The notes beneath the pieces were generated by a model. It was not told the DNA's origin and did no database searches. It saw nothing but the letters and a program-made list of their open reading frames with translations. A stretch of DNA of 57,739 nucleotides from Acidobacteriota bacterium. Its GTDB lineage: Bacteria; Acidobacteriota; Terriglobia; Terriglobales; Acidobacteriaceae. Location of the stretch: contig JABCZC010000031.1 in NCBI GenBank assembly GCA_013289875.1, positions 1 through 57,739 of the forward strand, given 5' to 3'. A program made the position numbers and the translations under genes. Below are positions 15,353 to 23,829 of this stretch, piece after piece (positions within the stretch are counted from its first letter, which is position 1; every line of letters begins with the position of its first letter).

Positions 15353-17587
15353 ATGATTGGTCAGCGTGTCGGCCACTACGACATAGAAGAGGTCCTTGGC
15401 GAAGGCGGCATGGGGGTTGTCTACCGTGCCCGCGACGTGAACCTCGATCGCCTGGTAGCGATCAAGTTTCTGCAGCCGTACCTCTACACGGATGAGGCGG
15501 AGAAGACTCGCTTCGTCCAGGAGGCGCGGGCGGCGTCCTCGCTCGACCACCCGAATATCTGTACGATCTACGAAATCGATACCACCCCGAACGGACAGAC
15601 GTACATCGCCATGGCTTATTACATGGGCGAGACACTGCGCCGCAAATTGCTGCGCGGACCGTTGCCGGTCGATGAAGCGTTAACCTATGCGATCGACGTT
15701 GCGCAGGGACTGGCGAAGGCGCATAATCACCGGCTCATCCACTGCGATATCAAGCCGGACAATATCGCCATCACCATGGACGGACTGGCGAAGATCCTTG
15801 ATTTCGGGCTGGCTAAACGGCTCCACGATACGGTGCAGTCCTCCGCGGAAGGAGTATCGGGCACGATCGAATATATGGCCCCGGAACAAATTCGTGGGCG
15901 GCCCGACCGGCGCACCGACCTGTGGTCGCTTGGAGTCGTGATCTACGAGATGATGACCGGGCGGCTCCCATTTCGCGGGGCGAAGCGGATGGAGACGCTG
16001 AACGCCATCTCTTCCGCGCCGTATACACCGGCGACTGAGTTGCCACCCGAGGTCGAGGCGTTAATCGCACGCTCGCTAGCCAAAGATCCCGCCCATCGAT
16101 ACCAGCGTGCCGAGGAAATGTTGGCGCACCTGCATTCTCTTCGCCATGGCGTCCAGGTGCTGACGCGATCTCCGGCTGTGGCGCAGCGGCGGCCTAACTC
16201 GATCGCGGTATTGCCCTTCAGCAACCTGAGCGCCGATAGCGAAGCGGAATACTTCAGCGATGGGCTGACCGACGAAATCATCCATCTACTCTCGCAGGTG
16301 CGGGGGACGCTGGTGGTTTCACATACCTCCTCGTTTCAGTTCAAGGGCACAAATGAGGGCGCGAGCGCAATTGGCGAGCGCCTGAACGTAAAGACGGTGC
16401 TCCAGGGCAGCGTCCGGCAGATGGGCAAGAAGCTGCGCATTACCGCGCAGCTGATCGACGCGGTGGAGGGATTCAACCTTTGGTCGCAGCGCTACGATCG
16501 CGAGCTGGAGGATGTTTTCGCGATCCAGGAAGATATCGCGCTTTCCATTGTCAGCATGCTCAAGGTCAATCTGAAGGGCGACGCGGCGCGGCCCAAGTCG
16601 CGATACGCGGGCAATGTGGAAGCGCACAGTCTTGTACTGCAGGGTCGCTATCACTGGGACCAGAGAACTGAAGCCGGTATCCGCAAAGCGGGCGAGTGTT
16701 TTCAGCGGGCGCTCGCGATCGACCCGCGTTGCGCGCCGGCTTATGCGGGGCTGGCCGATTTCTATATCAGCCTGGGATTCTGGGGCGTTATGCAGCCGGC
16801 GGACGCCTGGGCGAGCGGACTTGAATTCGGCCTGAAGGCTCTTCAGATCGACGCGCGTTTGCCGGAGGCTGAGATCGCGCTGGCGAAACACTCGCTTTTT
16901 GCCAACCTGGATTGGATCAGCGCCGAGCAAAGGCTCTTGCGGTCCATTGAGTTGGAGCCGGCACTCTCAATCGGGCATTATGCTTACGGGATACTCCTGG
17001 CTCAACTGGGACGATTCGACTCGGCTCTGCTGGAATTTCGCTGCGCCCGCGAGATCGATCCCCTGTCGCTTGTTGTCCAGAGCGGCGTGGCTTGGGCCTA
17101 TTATTATGCCGGCAAATTCGATCAGGCCACTGACGAGTGCCAGAAGACACTCGCTATGGGGCCGAATCATTTCGAACCCTACGCCTGTCTGGGGCTCATT
17201 GCGATCGCCCAGGGGCGAATGGTCGACGCGCCCCCGCTGATGGAACGATCGCTTGCTCTGCGCTCAAGTCCGATTGGCCGGGGGCTGCTGGGGTACGCTT
17301 GCGGGTTGGTTGGACGGACCGATGAGGCGCGGGCGATCCTGGCCCAACTGAAAGCTGATGCCGCCAAGCGCTACGTTAACCCGGTGGCGGCAGCCTTCAT
17401 TCATATCGGCCTGGGCGAAGAGGATGAAGCGGTGGACTGCCTCGAGGCGGCGATTGCTTCTCGGGAGGCTTTCGTCGCCTACCTCAAAGTGCTCCCACCA
17501 TTCCGGGCTTTGCAGAGTTCGATTCGCTACCGCGCGCTATTGAATCAAATTGGCAACGCGAGCGTTTCGCAGTTTCTGACGACTTAG
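15353..17587 (+). CDS. Soluble Ser/Thr protein kinase with TolB-N-like domain and TPRs
   Basis: A 744-residue Hanks-type kinase. The Gly loop GEGGMG (16-21), the catalytic Lys (38, V-A-I-K), H-C-D-I-K-P-D-N (130-137) and D-F-G (150-152) are all visible; the usual HRD is HCD, so this is a non-RD kinase. After the kinase domain (to about 270) come a segment of the 'ADSEAEYFSDGLTDEII' type, common in acidobacterial kinases and adenylate-cyclase-like regulators (TolB N-terminal-like fold), and then several TPRs (about 430-700). No membrane segment is seen, unlike PASTA kinases. It starts 31 bp after the LanM-like gene and might be cotranscribed, but such kinases are numerous in acidobacteria and a functional link is not implied. 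Confidence 0.9.
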   Translation: MIGQRVGHYDIEEVLGEGGMGVVYRARDVNLDRLVAIKFLQPYLYTDEAEKTRFVQEARAASSLDHPNICTIYEIDTTPNGQTYIAMAYYMGETLRRKLLRGPLPVDEALTYAIDVAQGLAKAHNHRLIHCDIKPDNIAITMDGLAKILDFGLAKRLHDTVQSSAEGVSGTIEYMAPEQIRGRPDRRTDLWSLGVVIYEMMTGRLPFRGAKRMETLNAISSAPYTPATELPPEVEALIARSLAKDPAHRYQRAEEMLAHLHSLRHGVQVLTRSPAVAQRRPNSIAVLPFSNLSADSEAEYFSDGLTDEIIHLLSQVRGTLVVSHTSSFQFKGTNEGASAIGERLNVKTVLQGSVRQMGKKLRITAQLIDAVEGFNLWSQRYDRELEDVFAIQEDIALSIVSMLKVNLKGDAARPKSRYAGNVEAHSLVLQGRYHWDQRTEAGIRKAGECFQRALAIDPRCAPAYAGLADFYISLGFWGVMQPADAWASGLEFGLKALQIDARLPEAEIALAKHSLFANLDWISAEQRLLRSIELEPALSIGHYAYGILLAQLGRFDSALLEFRCAREIDPLSLVVQSGVAWAYYYAGKFDQATDECQKTLAMGPNHFEPYACLGLIAIAQGRMVDAPPLMERSLALRSSPIGRGLLGYACGLVGRTDEARAILAQLKADAAKRYVNPVAAAFIHIGLGEEDEAVDCLEAAIASREAFVAYLKVLPPFRALQSSIRYRALLNQIGNASVSQFLTT

Positions 17588-17672
17588 AAAGCATTTTCCC
17601 TCTTTTGCAATTCTGCCAAGCTACTGCCATAGACGTTGCTTGGGGTTCTTGCAAAGGCGATTCCTTAAGGCG

Positions 17673-19010
17673 TCAGGCCGTGGCGCCGATCTTCCTCCGC
17701 CGGAAAGGCTGGATCCGGCGATAAGTCAGTGTGCGCCATAGCCACTCCAGCGGACCGGAGTAGTGGTACCGGAGCCATATCCGCGAAAAGACGAGCAGGA
17801 ATATCCAGACGCCAAAGACGATTGCCATTCCCTGGACGCGGTTGCAGCGCCCAAACATGCCGAGGCCGTGGCCGTAGAAGATCGTGGTGCAGATGAGTGT
17901 CTCCAGGATGTAGTTGGTAAAAGCCATTCGCCCCGTCAGCGCGAGCGCTGTCGCGACCGGTTTCAGGGACGTTAACTTGCAAATGATCTGGATGAGGCAA
18001 ATCCAGGCCCAGATCACTGCAAGACTGCCCCAGTAGTTATATTGCGAGCCGACAAAGAAGGCATACTGCATCGTCCAATGATGGGCGAAATTGCGAGAAA
18101 CTCCGTAGGCGATGACGCCGGCGCCGATGACGAAAGCAGCAATCCCGGTGCTCCTGTATTGAGCGACCGACAGGCCTCCGGTCAGCAGGCCAAATTTGTA
18201 GAGCGCCATCCCGATCAGCATCAGGCCCCCGGCGCGCCAGATGGTGAGAAACACCATTCCCTGGCCCTCGAGCAGCTCTGCGTCGGGAACGCGTACCGCC
18301 ATTTGCTGCCGCCAGCTTCCGCGATACGCTGCGATCTCGGCGGCCAGCTCGCCCTGAGTCGGCCGCCAGAGCTGCTTCTCGACCTCGTGCACCTTGTCCG
18401 GCGGCCAGCTCTCGATGGCGCGCAGATAGCTGAAAAAGAGGACGGTACTCATGCCTAGCGTCAGAAAACCCACCACAAGCAGTCGCTTCGACGGCCATTT
18501 GCGAAGCGGCAAGACAAGCAGACCGCACACCCCATAGGAGAAGAGGATATCTCCTGACCAGATCAGGTAGGCGTGCAGCACACCGAAGACCATCAGCCAC
18601 AGGCTGCGGCGGATGAAGACGCCGGCTGGACGGACGCCGCGAGACTCTACATTGGAGCACATCAGCACAATGCCGGCGCCATACAGTATCGAGAAGATGC
18701 CCATCATCTTCTGGTCGAAGAGTTCTCGACTGATGAACCATATCCAGAAGTCGGCGCCAGTAAGCGTGCCAGTGAGCAAGGGGTTCGAGTAAGCTGCAGT
18801 AACCTGCGAAAAATCCTGGATATTCATCGCCAGAATGCCAAGGATCGCGAGTCCGCGCAGCGCGTCGATCGAAAGAAGCCGCCGTGCTTCTGAGACTGGC
18901 GCGGCCACGACATTCTGCGTTGCCGGTGGTTGCAACGCGGCCCCTTCCATCTGCATGGCCAAAGCCTCCGGTACCGTTGTATCGCGAGTGCTGCTGCGTT
19001 GAGAAGCCAA
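17673..19010 (-). CDS. DUF418 family membrane protein
   Basis: A 445-residue polytopic membrane protein of the YeiB/DUF418 family. The N-terminal hallmark 'RLLSIDALRGLAILGILAMNIQDF' follows a hydrophilic tail, and a C-terminal DUF418 domain contains 'GRMAFTNYILETLICTTIFYG' and 'W-L-R-Y-H-Y-S-G-P-L-E-W-L-W-R'. About ten hydrophobic segments are apparent. Family members are thought to move small molecules or modify envelope glycans with acyl groups, but no reaction is established. It lies 91 bp downstream of the uronate operon in the same direction, and read-through is possible. Alternative starts at Met19 or Met21 would remove a polar tail. Confidence 0.85.
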   Translation of the reverse strand: MASQRSSTRDTTVPEALAMQMEGAALQPPATQNVVAAPVSEARRLLSIDALRGLAILGILAMNIQDFSQVTAAYSNPLLTGTLTGADFWIWFISRELFDQKMMGIFSILYGAGIVLMCSNVESRGVRPAGVFIRRSLWLMVFGVLHAYLIWSGDILFSYGVCGLLVLPLRKWPSKRLLVVGFLTLGMSTVLFFSYLRAIESWPPDKVHEVEKQLWRPTQGELAAEIAAYRGSWRQQMAVRVPDAELLEGQGMVFLTIWRAGGLMLIGMALYKFGLLTGGLSVAQYRSTGIAAFVIGAGVIAYGVSRNFAHHWTMQYAFFVGSQYNYWGSLAVIWAWICLIQIICKLTSLKPVATALALTGRMAFTNYILETLICTTIFYGHGLGMFGRCNRVQGMAIVFGVWIFLLVFSRIWLRYHYSGPLEWLWRTLTYRRIQPFRRRKIGATA

Positions 19011-19101
19011 AAGAAATGCCAGGGCTCCAGCCGGTATTACCGGTTAGATAGCCCGTGACCAGGCGCAGTATTTCCTCTAGGGACAGATTGATTGGATTTA
19101 A

Positions 19102-19878
19102 TTACTGGTTGACACCGCTGGCGAGGAAGCCTCCGTCAACGACAAGGACCTGGCCGGTGACGAAAGAGGCTGAGTCAGAAGCGAGGTAAATGGCTGCGCC
19201 GACAACTTCTTGCGTATTTCCGAAACGGCCCATGGGAGTGCGCATCAGCAGTTCCTTACCGCGCGGCGTGTTGTCGAGCAGATCGGCGTTGAGGGCGGTG
19301 CGAAAGACCCCGGGGGCGATGGCGTTCACGAGCACGCCTCTGCTGGACCACTCGACCGCGATGGAGCGCGTGAGCGAGGCGACGGCGGCCTTGCTGGCGG
19401 CGTAGGCTGCGACTTCTCTCAGCGCCACAAAGGTGTTGAGGGAGGCGATGTTGATGATTCGTCCGTACTCGCGCTCGAGCATATGGCGGCCGAAGATCTG
19501 GCAGGCGCGTAGGGTTCCGGTGAGGTTGGTGTCGAGAATGCTCTGCCACTCGTCTTCGGGAAAATCGAGCGTGGGCGCGCGCTTGATCTTTCCGGCGCAG
19601 TTGACGAGTATGTCGGCTTTGCCCAGATGGGCAAGGGTCTGATCGAGAAGATTCTGGAGCGAGGCGCGGTCGGAGACGTCGGAGGTGATGCGTAAAGCGC
19701 GGCGGCCTTTCGCTTCAATCTCAGCGGCAGTGGTTTCTACTTGCTCCGGGCGGCGCGCAGTTGCGACGACATCGGCGCCGGCTTCGGCGAGGCCAAGCGA
19801 GATAGCGCGGCCAATGCCGGAGGTTCCTCCCACGACGACCGCGACTTTGCCTTCAAGATTCAGAGGCGACTGGCTCAT
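19102..19878 (-). CDS. SDR oxidoreductase of the uronate operon (KduD/fructuronate-reductase-like)
   Basis: A classical short-chain dehydrogenase of 258 residues: NAD(P)-binding 'GGTSGIGRAI', 'NCAG', the catalytic Ser in 'NIASL', Y-x-x-x-K in 'YAASKAAV', and 'VNAIAPG'. The C-terminal 'DGGFLASGVNQ' and the 'CAGKIKRAP' segment resemble KduD (2-dehydro-3-deoxygluconate 5-dehydrogenase) and sugar-acid SDRs. The ATG at 19878 (M-S-Q-S-P-L) is chosen; the frame extends to 19908. It is the last gene of the uronate operon, 58 bp after the tagaturonate epimerase. Because no UxuB/UxaB-type reductase is present, it could reduce fructuronate to mannonate; a KduD role in handling unsaturated pectin products is the main alternative. 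Confidence 0.8.
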   Translation of the reverse strand: MSQSPLNLEGKVAVVVGGTSGIGRAISLGLAEAGADVVATARRPEQVETTAAEIEAKGRRALRITSDVSDRASLQNLLDQTLAHLGKADILVNCAGKIKRAPTLDFPEDEWQSILDTNLTGTLRACQIFGRHMLEREYGRIINIASLNTFVALREVAAYAASKAAVASLTRSIAVEWSSRGVLVNAIAPGVFRTALNADLLDNTPRGKELLMRTPMGRFGNTQEVVGAAIYLASDSASFVTGQVLVVDGGFLASGVNQ

Positions 19879-19936
19879 GCGGATCTTCCTTTCTTGTCTT
19901 TCTCGCACATCCGAAAATCCGGACGTGGGGCATCGC

Positions 19937-21211
19937 TTATTTTTCTAAGCCGAGAAATACGGGCGCGATGTGGCGTGCGTAGAGGTTCTCGGTGACGTTC
20001 TTTGCGATCACGGATTCGTAGGCTTCGAGCAGATCAAGGTAGCGGCGGCCCATCTTCGCGGCTATCTTGAAGCCGACGTGAAGCAACTGCCGGAAGCTGG
20101 GATTGTATGCGGGCGAGCCCTGATTGTGGCGCAGAGCCGCGGTGAACTGCTCCGATGTCCAGCCGCTGACCTTTGTGGGCGATGGGAGCATCGCCGGGTC
20201 AATATCGATTACGGTGGCGTAGGGTGCGCAAAGTTCGGCGCTGTGGTCGAAGGCTTCAGCGTAGATTTTCTTCGCCAGCGCGAGGCCGTCACCTCCGGCT
20301 TCGGCGAGACCGATGATCTCTTCGAGCCACGTTGTTCCGGCGGTTTTGAGATGCACGCCGGTGGAGAAGGTCTTCATCGAAGCGTGGATCGCGGGGTAGA
20401 TCGAGAACTTGTCGCTGCCGGAATGCACGCTGAGCTTCAGGTTTGAGGGTAGCCCGTAGCGCTCGACTGCGTAGCGGATGGCGGCCATATCGAGCGCCAT
20501 CTCGCGGCCGAACTGCGCGACGTCTCCGACGTAGTCGACGCCCTTGTTGAAGCGGCCGCTGAATTTCGGAGCGATGGTTTGGATGGGGATGCCTTCATCG
20601 GCTATAGCGGCGAGGATGATGAGCAGCTCTGCGGGAGTCTGCGCAGAATCCGTTTCATCCATGGAGACTTCAGGGATGATTTTTCCCTTTCCTTTTGCGG
20701 CTTCGATCTTGCGGTAAATCCTGCCCGCCTCTTCAATGGCGAAGAGGAATTTAGCGGCGGTCGCGCGAAGCAGTTCAGGCGTGATTTCGATGCCGCGCCC
20801 CATACCTTCCAGTTCGACGCCTTCAAGCTCGATGACGCCGACGAGTTCGGAGTGCCTGCCCACGAAGGAGTCGATTGAAGATGGCTCCGCAGGCTTGCCG
20901 ATGTAGTCGGCAACGTCGAGGGTGAAGAAGTCGCAGGGCGCGAGGAACCAGTCGACGGTGGTAAGGTTGGCGTGGTCGGCATCGCAGAAGTACGGCTTCG
21001 TCCAGCCGAGCGCTTTGACAGCGGCATCGGCGGCGGCGCGCGTGGATGATGGTTCGGAGCCGATGATGGTGTGCTCGCGGTTCGATTTATTCCAGACGGG
21101 GATAATTTCGATGCCCGCCTTCCCTGCGAGGATGCATGCTTCGAGTTGAGCTTTGGCCTGATGAGCGAAACGGTCGCCCACTCCGATTGAATATGTGCCG
21201 AGCGTGATCAT
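19937..21211 (-). CDS. uxaE: Tagaturonate/fructuronate epimerase
   Basis: A 424-residue protein matching the UxaE family, first characterised in Thermotoga, that interconverts D-tagaturonate and D-fructuronate. Recognisable segments include 'MITLGTYSIGVGDRFAHQAKAQL' at the start, 'PYFCDADHANL', 'PEVSMDETD', 'APKFSGRFNKGVDYVGD' and 'LSVHSGSDKFSIYP', whose acidic and His residues would bind the metal. It lets galacturonate enter the glucuronate branch after UxaC. Its start overlaps the LarA-like gene's stop by 4 bp, a sign of tight cotranslation. Confidence 0.88.
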   Translation of the reverse strand: MITLGTYSIGVGDRFAHQAKAQLEACILAGKAGIEIIPVWNKSNREHTIIGSEPSSTRAAADAAVKALGWTKPYFCDADHANLTTVDWFLAPCDFFTLDVADYIGKPAEPSSIDSFVGRHSELVGVIELEGVELEGMGRGIEITPELLRATAAKFLFAIEEAGRIYRKIEAAKGKGKIIPEVSMDETDSAQTPAELLIILAAIADEGIPIQTIAPKFSGRFNKGVDYVGDVAQFGREMALDMAAIRYAVERYGLPSNLKLSVHSGSDKFSIYPAIHASMKTFSTGVHLKTAGTTWLEEIIGLAEAGGDGLALAKKIYAEAFDHSAELCAPYATVIDIDPAMLPSPTKVSGWTSEQFTAALRHNQGSPAYNPSFRQLLHVGFKIAAKMGRRYLDLLEAYESVIAKNVTENLYARHIAPVFLGLEK

Positions 21212-22485
21212 GTAATTTCAAACCTTCCGCGATAGGCCCAGAGACCGAGGCCGGGATTGGCGATGAAGAAGACCTCTTCGCCGTTGACGGTGGTGTAGCC
21301 GTACTGCAATTTTTCAGGGTTGTAGCGGGCGAGCATGGCGTCCAGGTCGCCGTAATTGAAGCCAACGCCTTCGATTTCTTCGCGTGTGAGATGTCCGGGG
21401 CACCAGGTAATGTTGAAGCGGCCTTCTGACGAGGCGTGGATGAGGTGCGCAGCGGCGCTGAGATCGGCCGCAAGATCGGCGTTATGTTCGACGGCGGCCA
21501 GCGTGGCCGGAGTGCCGCGATATCCGTATTTGCGAATCAGACGGTCGATGGTGGGATCTTCACCGAATTCCTTGACGCCGGGCGCGAGAATGATGAGCTC
21601 TGCGGCGTCAGCCAGGGCCATGCGCGTTCGATAGACGGCTTTATTGCCCAGCCACGTGCTGTGAAACTCGTACGGATCGAGATAGACAACAGCCTTCTGA
21701 ATCGGCTCTTCGAGCATCTCGAAATTGACCTTGAGACTGAGGTCGGAAGCAAAATGAAAACACTCGGGATCGTCGCCGATGTAGAGGCCGCGCACGGCGA
21801 TGCTTCCGTCCGGCGCCAGGCCTACGACAGTGAGGGCGTAGACGATGGGAATATCTGCAAGAAACTGCTCGGCGGCATAGTTAAGGACCGCACGGACGGG
21901 ATTTTGGGCGCGCCCCATGATGCGCTCCATGCCGTAGACAGCGCCAAGATAGTGGCTGCGATTGATGCCGTCCGGACCGCCGGCTCCTACAAGTATGTTC
22001 TTCGTGTAGTTGGCCATGCCGATCACTTCGTGCGGCACAACCTGGCCGATCGAGAGCACCAGATCGTGTCCGCCGCGCGAGATGAGGCGGTTGGTCTGCG
22101 CCGGCCATGAATAGTGGAGCTTGCCTTCGGAGACCTTCTCGATGAATTCGCAGGAAACCTCGCCGAGGGTTTCCACGTCGGTACGCCAGTTGTGCACGCG
22201 GAAGAGCTCCTGCGGAATCTCTCCGTACATGCGCGTGAGCTGATGGGGCGACATCGGCGCATGCGTACCGAGCGCGGGCAGCACGGCTTTGAGATGCTCG
22301 CCGTAGTACTCCCACGCAAAGCGAGTGAGATCGCCGGCACGGGAATGGATGCGCGTCTGATCGGGAGGAACAGCCAGGACGCTGTGCCGCGCGCCCAACT
22401 TGTCGAGCGCCTCATAGAGCAGCGACTTCAGCTCCTCGTCGGTGAGGTTGAAGTCCGGTCCTCCCTTGGCTGCATAGGTGCTCAT
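21208..22485 (-). CDS. LarA-type nickel-pincer (NPN) racemase/epimerase of the uronate operon
   Basis: A 425-residue LarA (lactate racemase) homologue. Key residues are spaced as in the Lactobacillus plantarum enzyme: D42-x-T-R45 (LarA D72/R75), H75 (H108), H152 (H174), K162 in 'YTKNILVGAGG' (K184, which holds the pyridinium-dithiocarboxylate nickel cofactor) and H178 (H200, Ni ligand). The H-K and K-H intervals of 10 and 16 residues are identical to LarA. Because it overlaps both the transporter and UxaE genes by 4 bp, its substrate is most likely a uronate-derived 2-hydroxyacid such as mannonate, altronate or gluconate, rather than lactate. Cofactor genes larB/C/E are not in the window. Confidence 0.85.
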   Translation of the reverse strand: MSTYAAKGGPDFNLTDEELKSLLYEALDKLGARHSVLAVPPDQTRIHSRAGDLTRFAWEYYGEHLKAVLPALGTHAPMSPHQLTRMYGEIPQELFRVHNWRTDVETLGEVSCEFIEKVSEGKLHYSWPAQTNRLISRGGHDLVLSIGQVVPHEVIGMANYTKNILVGAGGPDGINRSHYLGAVYGMERIMGRAQNPVRAVLNYAAEQFLADIPIVYALTVVGLAPDGSIAVRGLYIGDDPECFHFASDLSLKVNFEMLEEPIQKAVVYLDPYEFHSTWLGNKAVYRTRMALADAAELIILAPGVKEFGEDPTIDRLIRKYGYRGTPATLAAVEHNADLAADLSAAAHLIHASSEGRFNITWCPGHLTREEIEGVGFNYGDLDAMLARYNPEKLQYGYTTVNGEEVFFIANPGLGLWAYRGRFEIT

Positions 22486-23822
22486 GCGCTGAATTCGACC
22501 TTTCTGAGGCCCGGCGCGAGCAGGCGCATGATGAGCAGCGCCAGCAGATACACACTCGAGGCCAGTATGAAGAGAATCGCGTAACTATGCGTGCGCTGCA
22601 AAATGTGTCCGGTGAAGAAGGCGAGCAGCGCGCCTCCCGCTGAGCCGGCCATTCCTCCGATGCCAACGACGGCGCCGACGGCGCTGCGCGGAAACATGTC
22701 AGAGACCGTCGTGAAGAGATTGGCCGACCAGCCTTGATGAGCGCCTGCCGCGACACCGAGCAGGCCGATGGCTGCCCACTCCGACCCGATATGGGCCAGC
22801 GTGAAAACAGGAACCACTAGGCAGGCGCAAAAGAGCATTGCCGCGACACGTGCTCCCGAGGGAGATAAACCGAGTTTGCGGAACGGTGCGGGCAACCAGC
22901 CTCCGCCGATGCTGCCGACGGCGGACATGTTGTAGATGAGGATCAGCGGGAGCCCAAGGTGCGAAAGATTCAGGTGGAATCTGACGCTGAAATACGAGGG
23001 CAGCCAGAAGAGATAAAACCACCAGATGGGATCAGTGAGAAACTTCGCAAGCGAAAAAGCCCAGGTCTGCCGGTAGCTGAGCAACCGGAGCCAGGGAACA
23101 TTTGGCCCCATCTGAACGGCGGCTTCTTTGTAGATATGGCACAGCTCGGCCCCGCTGAGCGTGGGATGATCGGCGGGCTTGCGGTAATTCCTGTACCACC
23201 ACGCAATCCAGATGAGGCTGAAGATTCCGGTGGTAAGGAAAGCGGCGCGCCACCCGTAATGCAGCGTGATCCAGGGAACAATAAGCGGCGCGAGAACGGC
23301 TCCAACATTTGCGCCGGAGTTGAAGATGCCGGTGACCAGCGAGCGCTCGCTCTGCGGAAACCACTCGGCAACAGTCTTGATGGCTGCGGGAAAGTTGCCC
23401 GACTCGCCAAAGCCGAGGAAAAACCGCGCGATCCCGAATTCCAGAGCCGTGTTGGCCAAGGCATGGGCCATCGCCGAAATGCTCCATATGCCCATGATGA
23501 GCACGTAGCCAATCCGCGTACCGATCTTGTCAACGACCCGCCCCGCAACCAGGAGACCGACAGCATAAGCAATCTGAAAAGCGTCGACAATGTATCCGTA
23601 CGCGATCTCAGTGAGGCCGATATTCTGCGCGAGCGTCGGCTTGAGCAGGGCGATCACCTGCCGGTCCATATAGTTGATCGAGGTTGCGAAGAAGAGCATG
23701 GCGCAGATGGTCCAGCGGACCCTGCCAATGTGTGTGTCGAGTCCCGATTCCTGCTCCACTGTATCTTCGATTTGAGTCATACGCCTGTCCGGATTCTCGT
23801 TTCCGCCTTCGACCAATCTCAC
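22482..23822 (-). CDS. MFS hexuronate transporter, ExuT-like (ACS family)
   Basis: A 446-residue major facilitator with twelve predicted membrane segments. The N-terminal segment 'CAMLFFATSINYMDRQVIALLKP' and 'GFGESGNFPAAIKTVAEWFPQSERS' are hallmarks of the anion:cation symporter family that includes ExuT and other sugar-acid carriers. Its position between uxaC and the LarA-like gene points to galacturonate or glucuronate uptake across the inner membrane. The stop overlaps the next gene by 4 bp. The GTG at 23822 gives a 14-residue polar extension; the ATG at 23780 (M-T-Q-I-E-D) is an equally plausible start. Confidence 0.88.
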   Translation of the reverse strand: MRLVEGGNENPDRRMTQIEDTVEQESGLDTHIGRVRWTICAMLFFATSINYMDRQVIALLKPTLAQNIGLTEIAYGYIVDAFQIAYAVGLLVAGRVVDKIGTRIGYVLIMGIWSISAMAHALANTALEFGIARFFLGFGESGNFPAAIKTVAEWFPQSERSLVTGIFNSGANVGAVLAPLIVPWITLHYGWRAAFLTTGIFSLIWIAWWYRNYRKPADHPTLSGAELCHIYKEAAVQMGPNVPWLRLLSYRQTWAFSLAKFLTDPIWWFYLFWLPSYFSVRFHLNLSHLGLPLILIYNMSAVGSIGGGWLPAPFRKLGLSPSGARVAAMLFCACLVVPVFTLAHIGSEWAAIGLLGVAAGAHQGWSANLFTTVSDMFPRSAVGAVVGIGGMAGSAGGALLAFFTGHILQRTHSYAILFILASSVYLLALLIMRLLAPGLRKVEFSA

Positions 23823-23829
23823 CCCGTTT

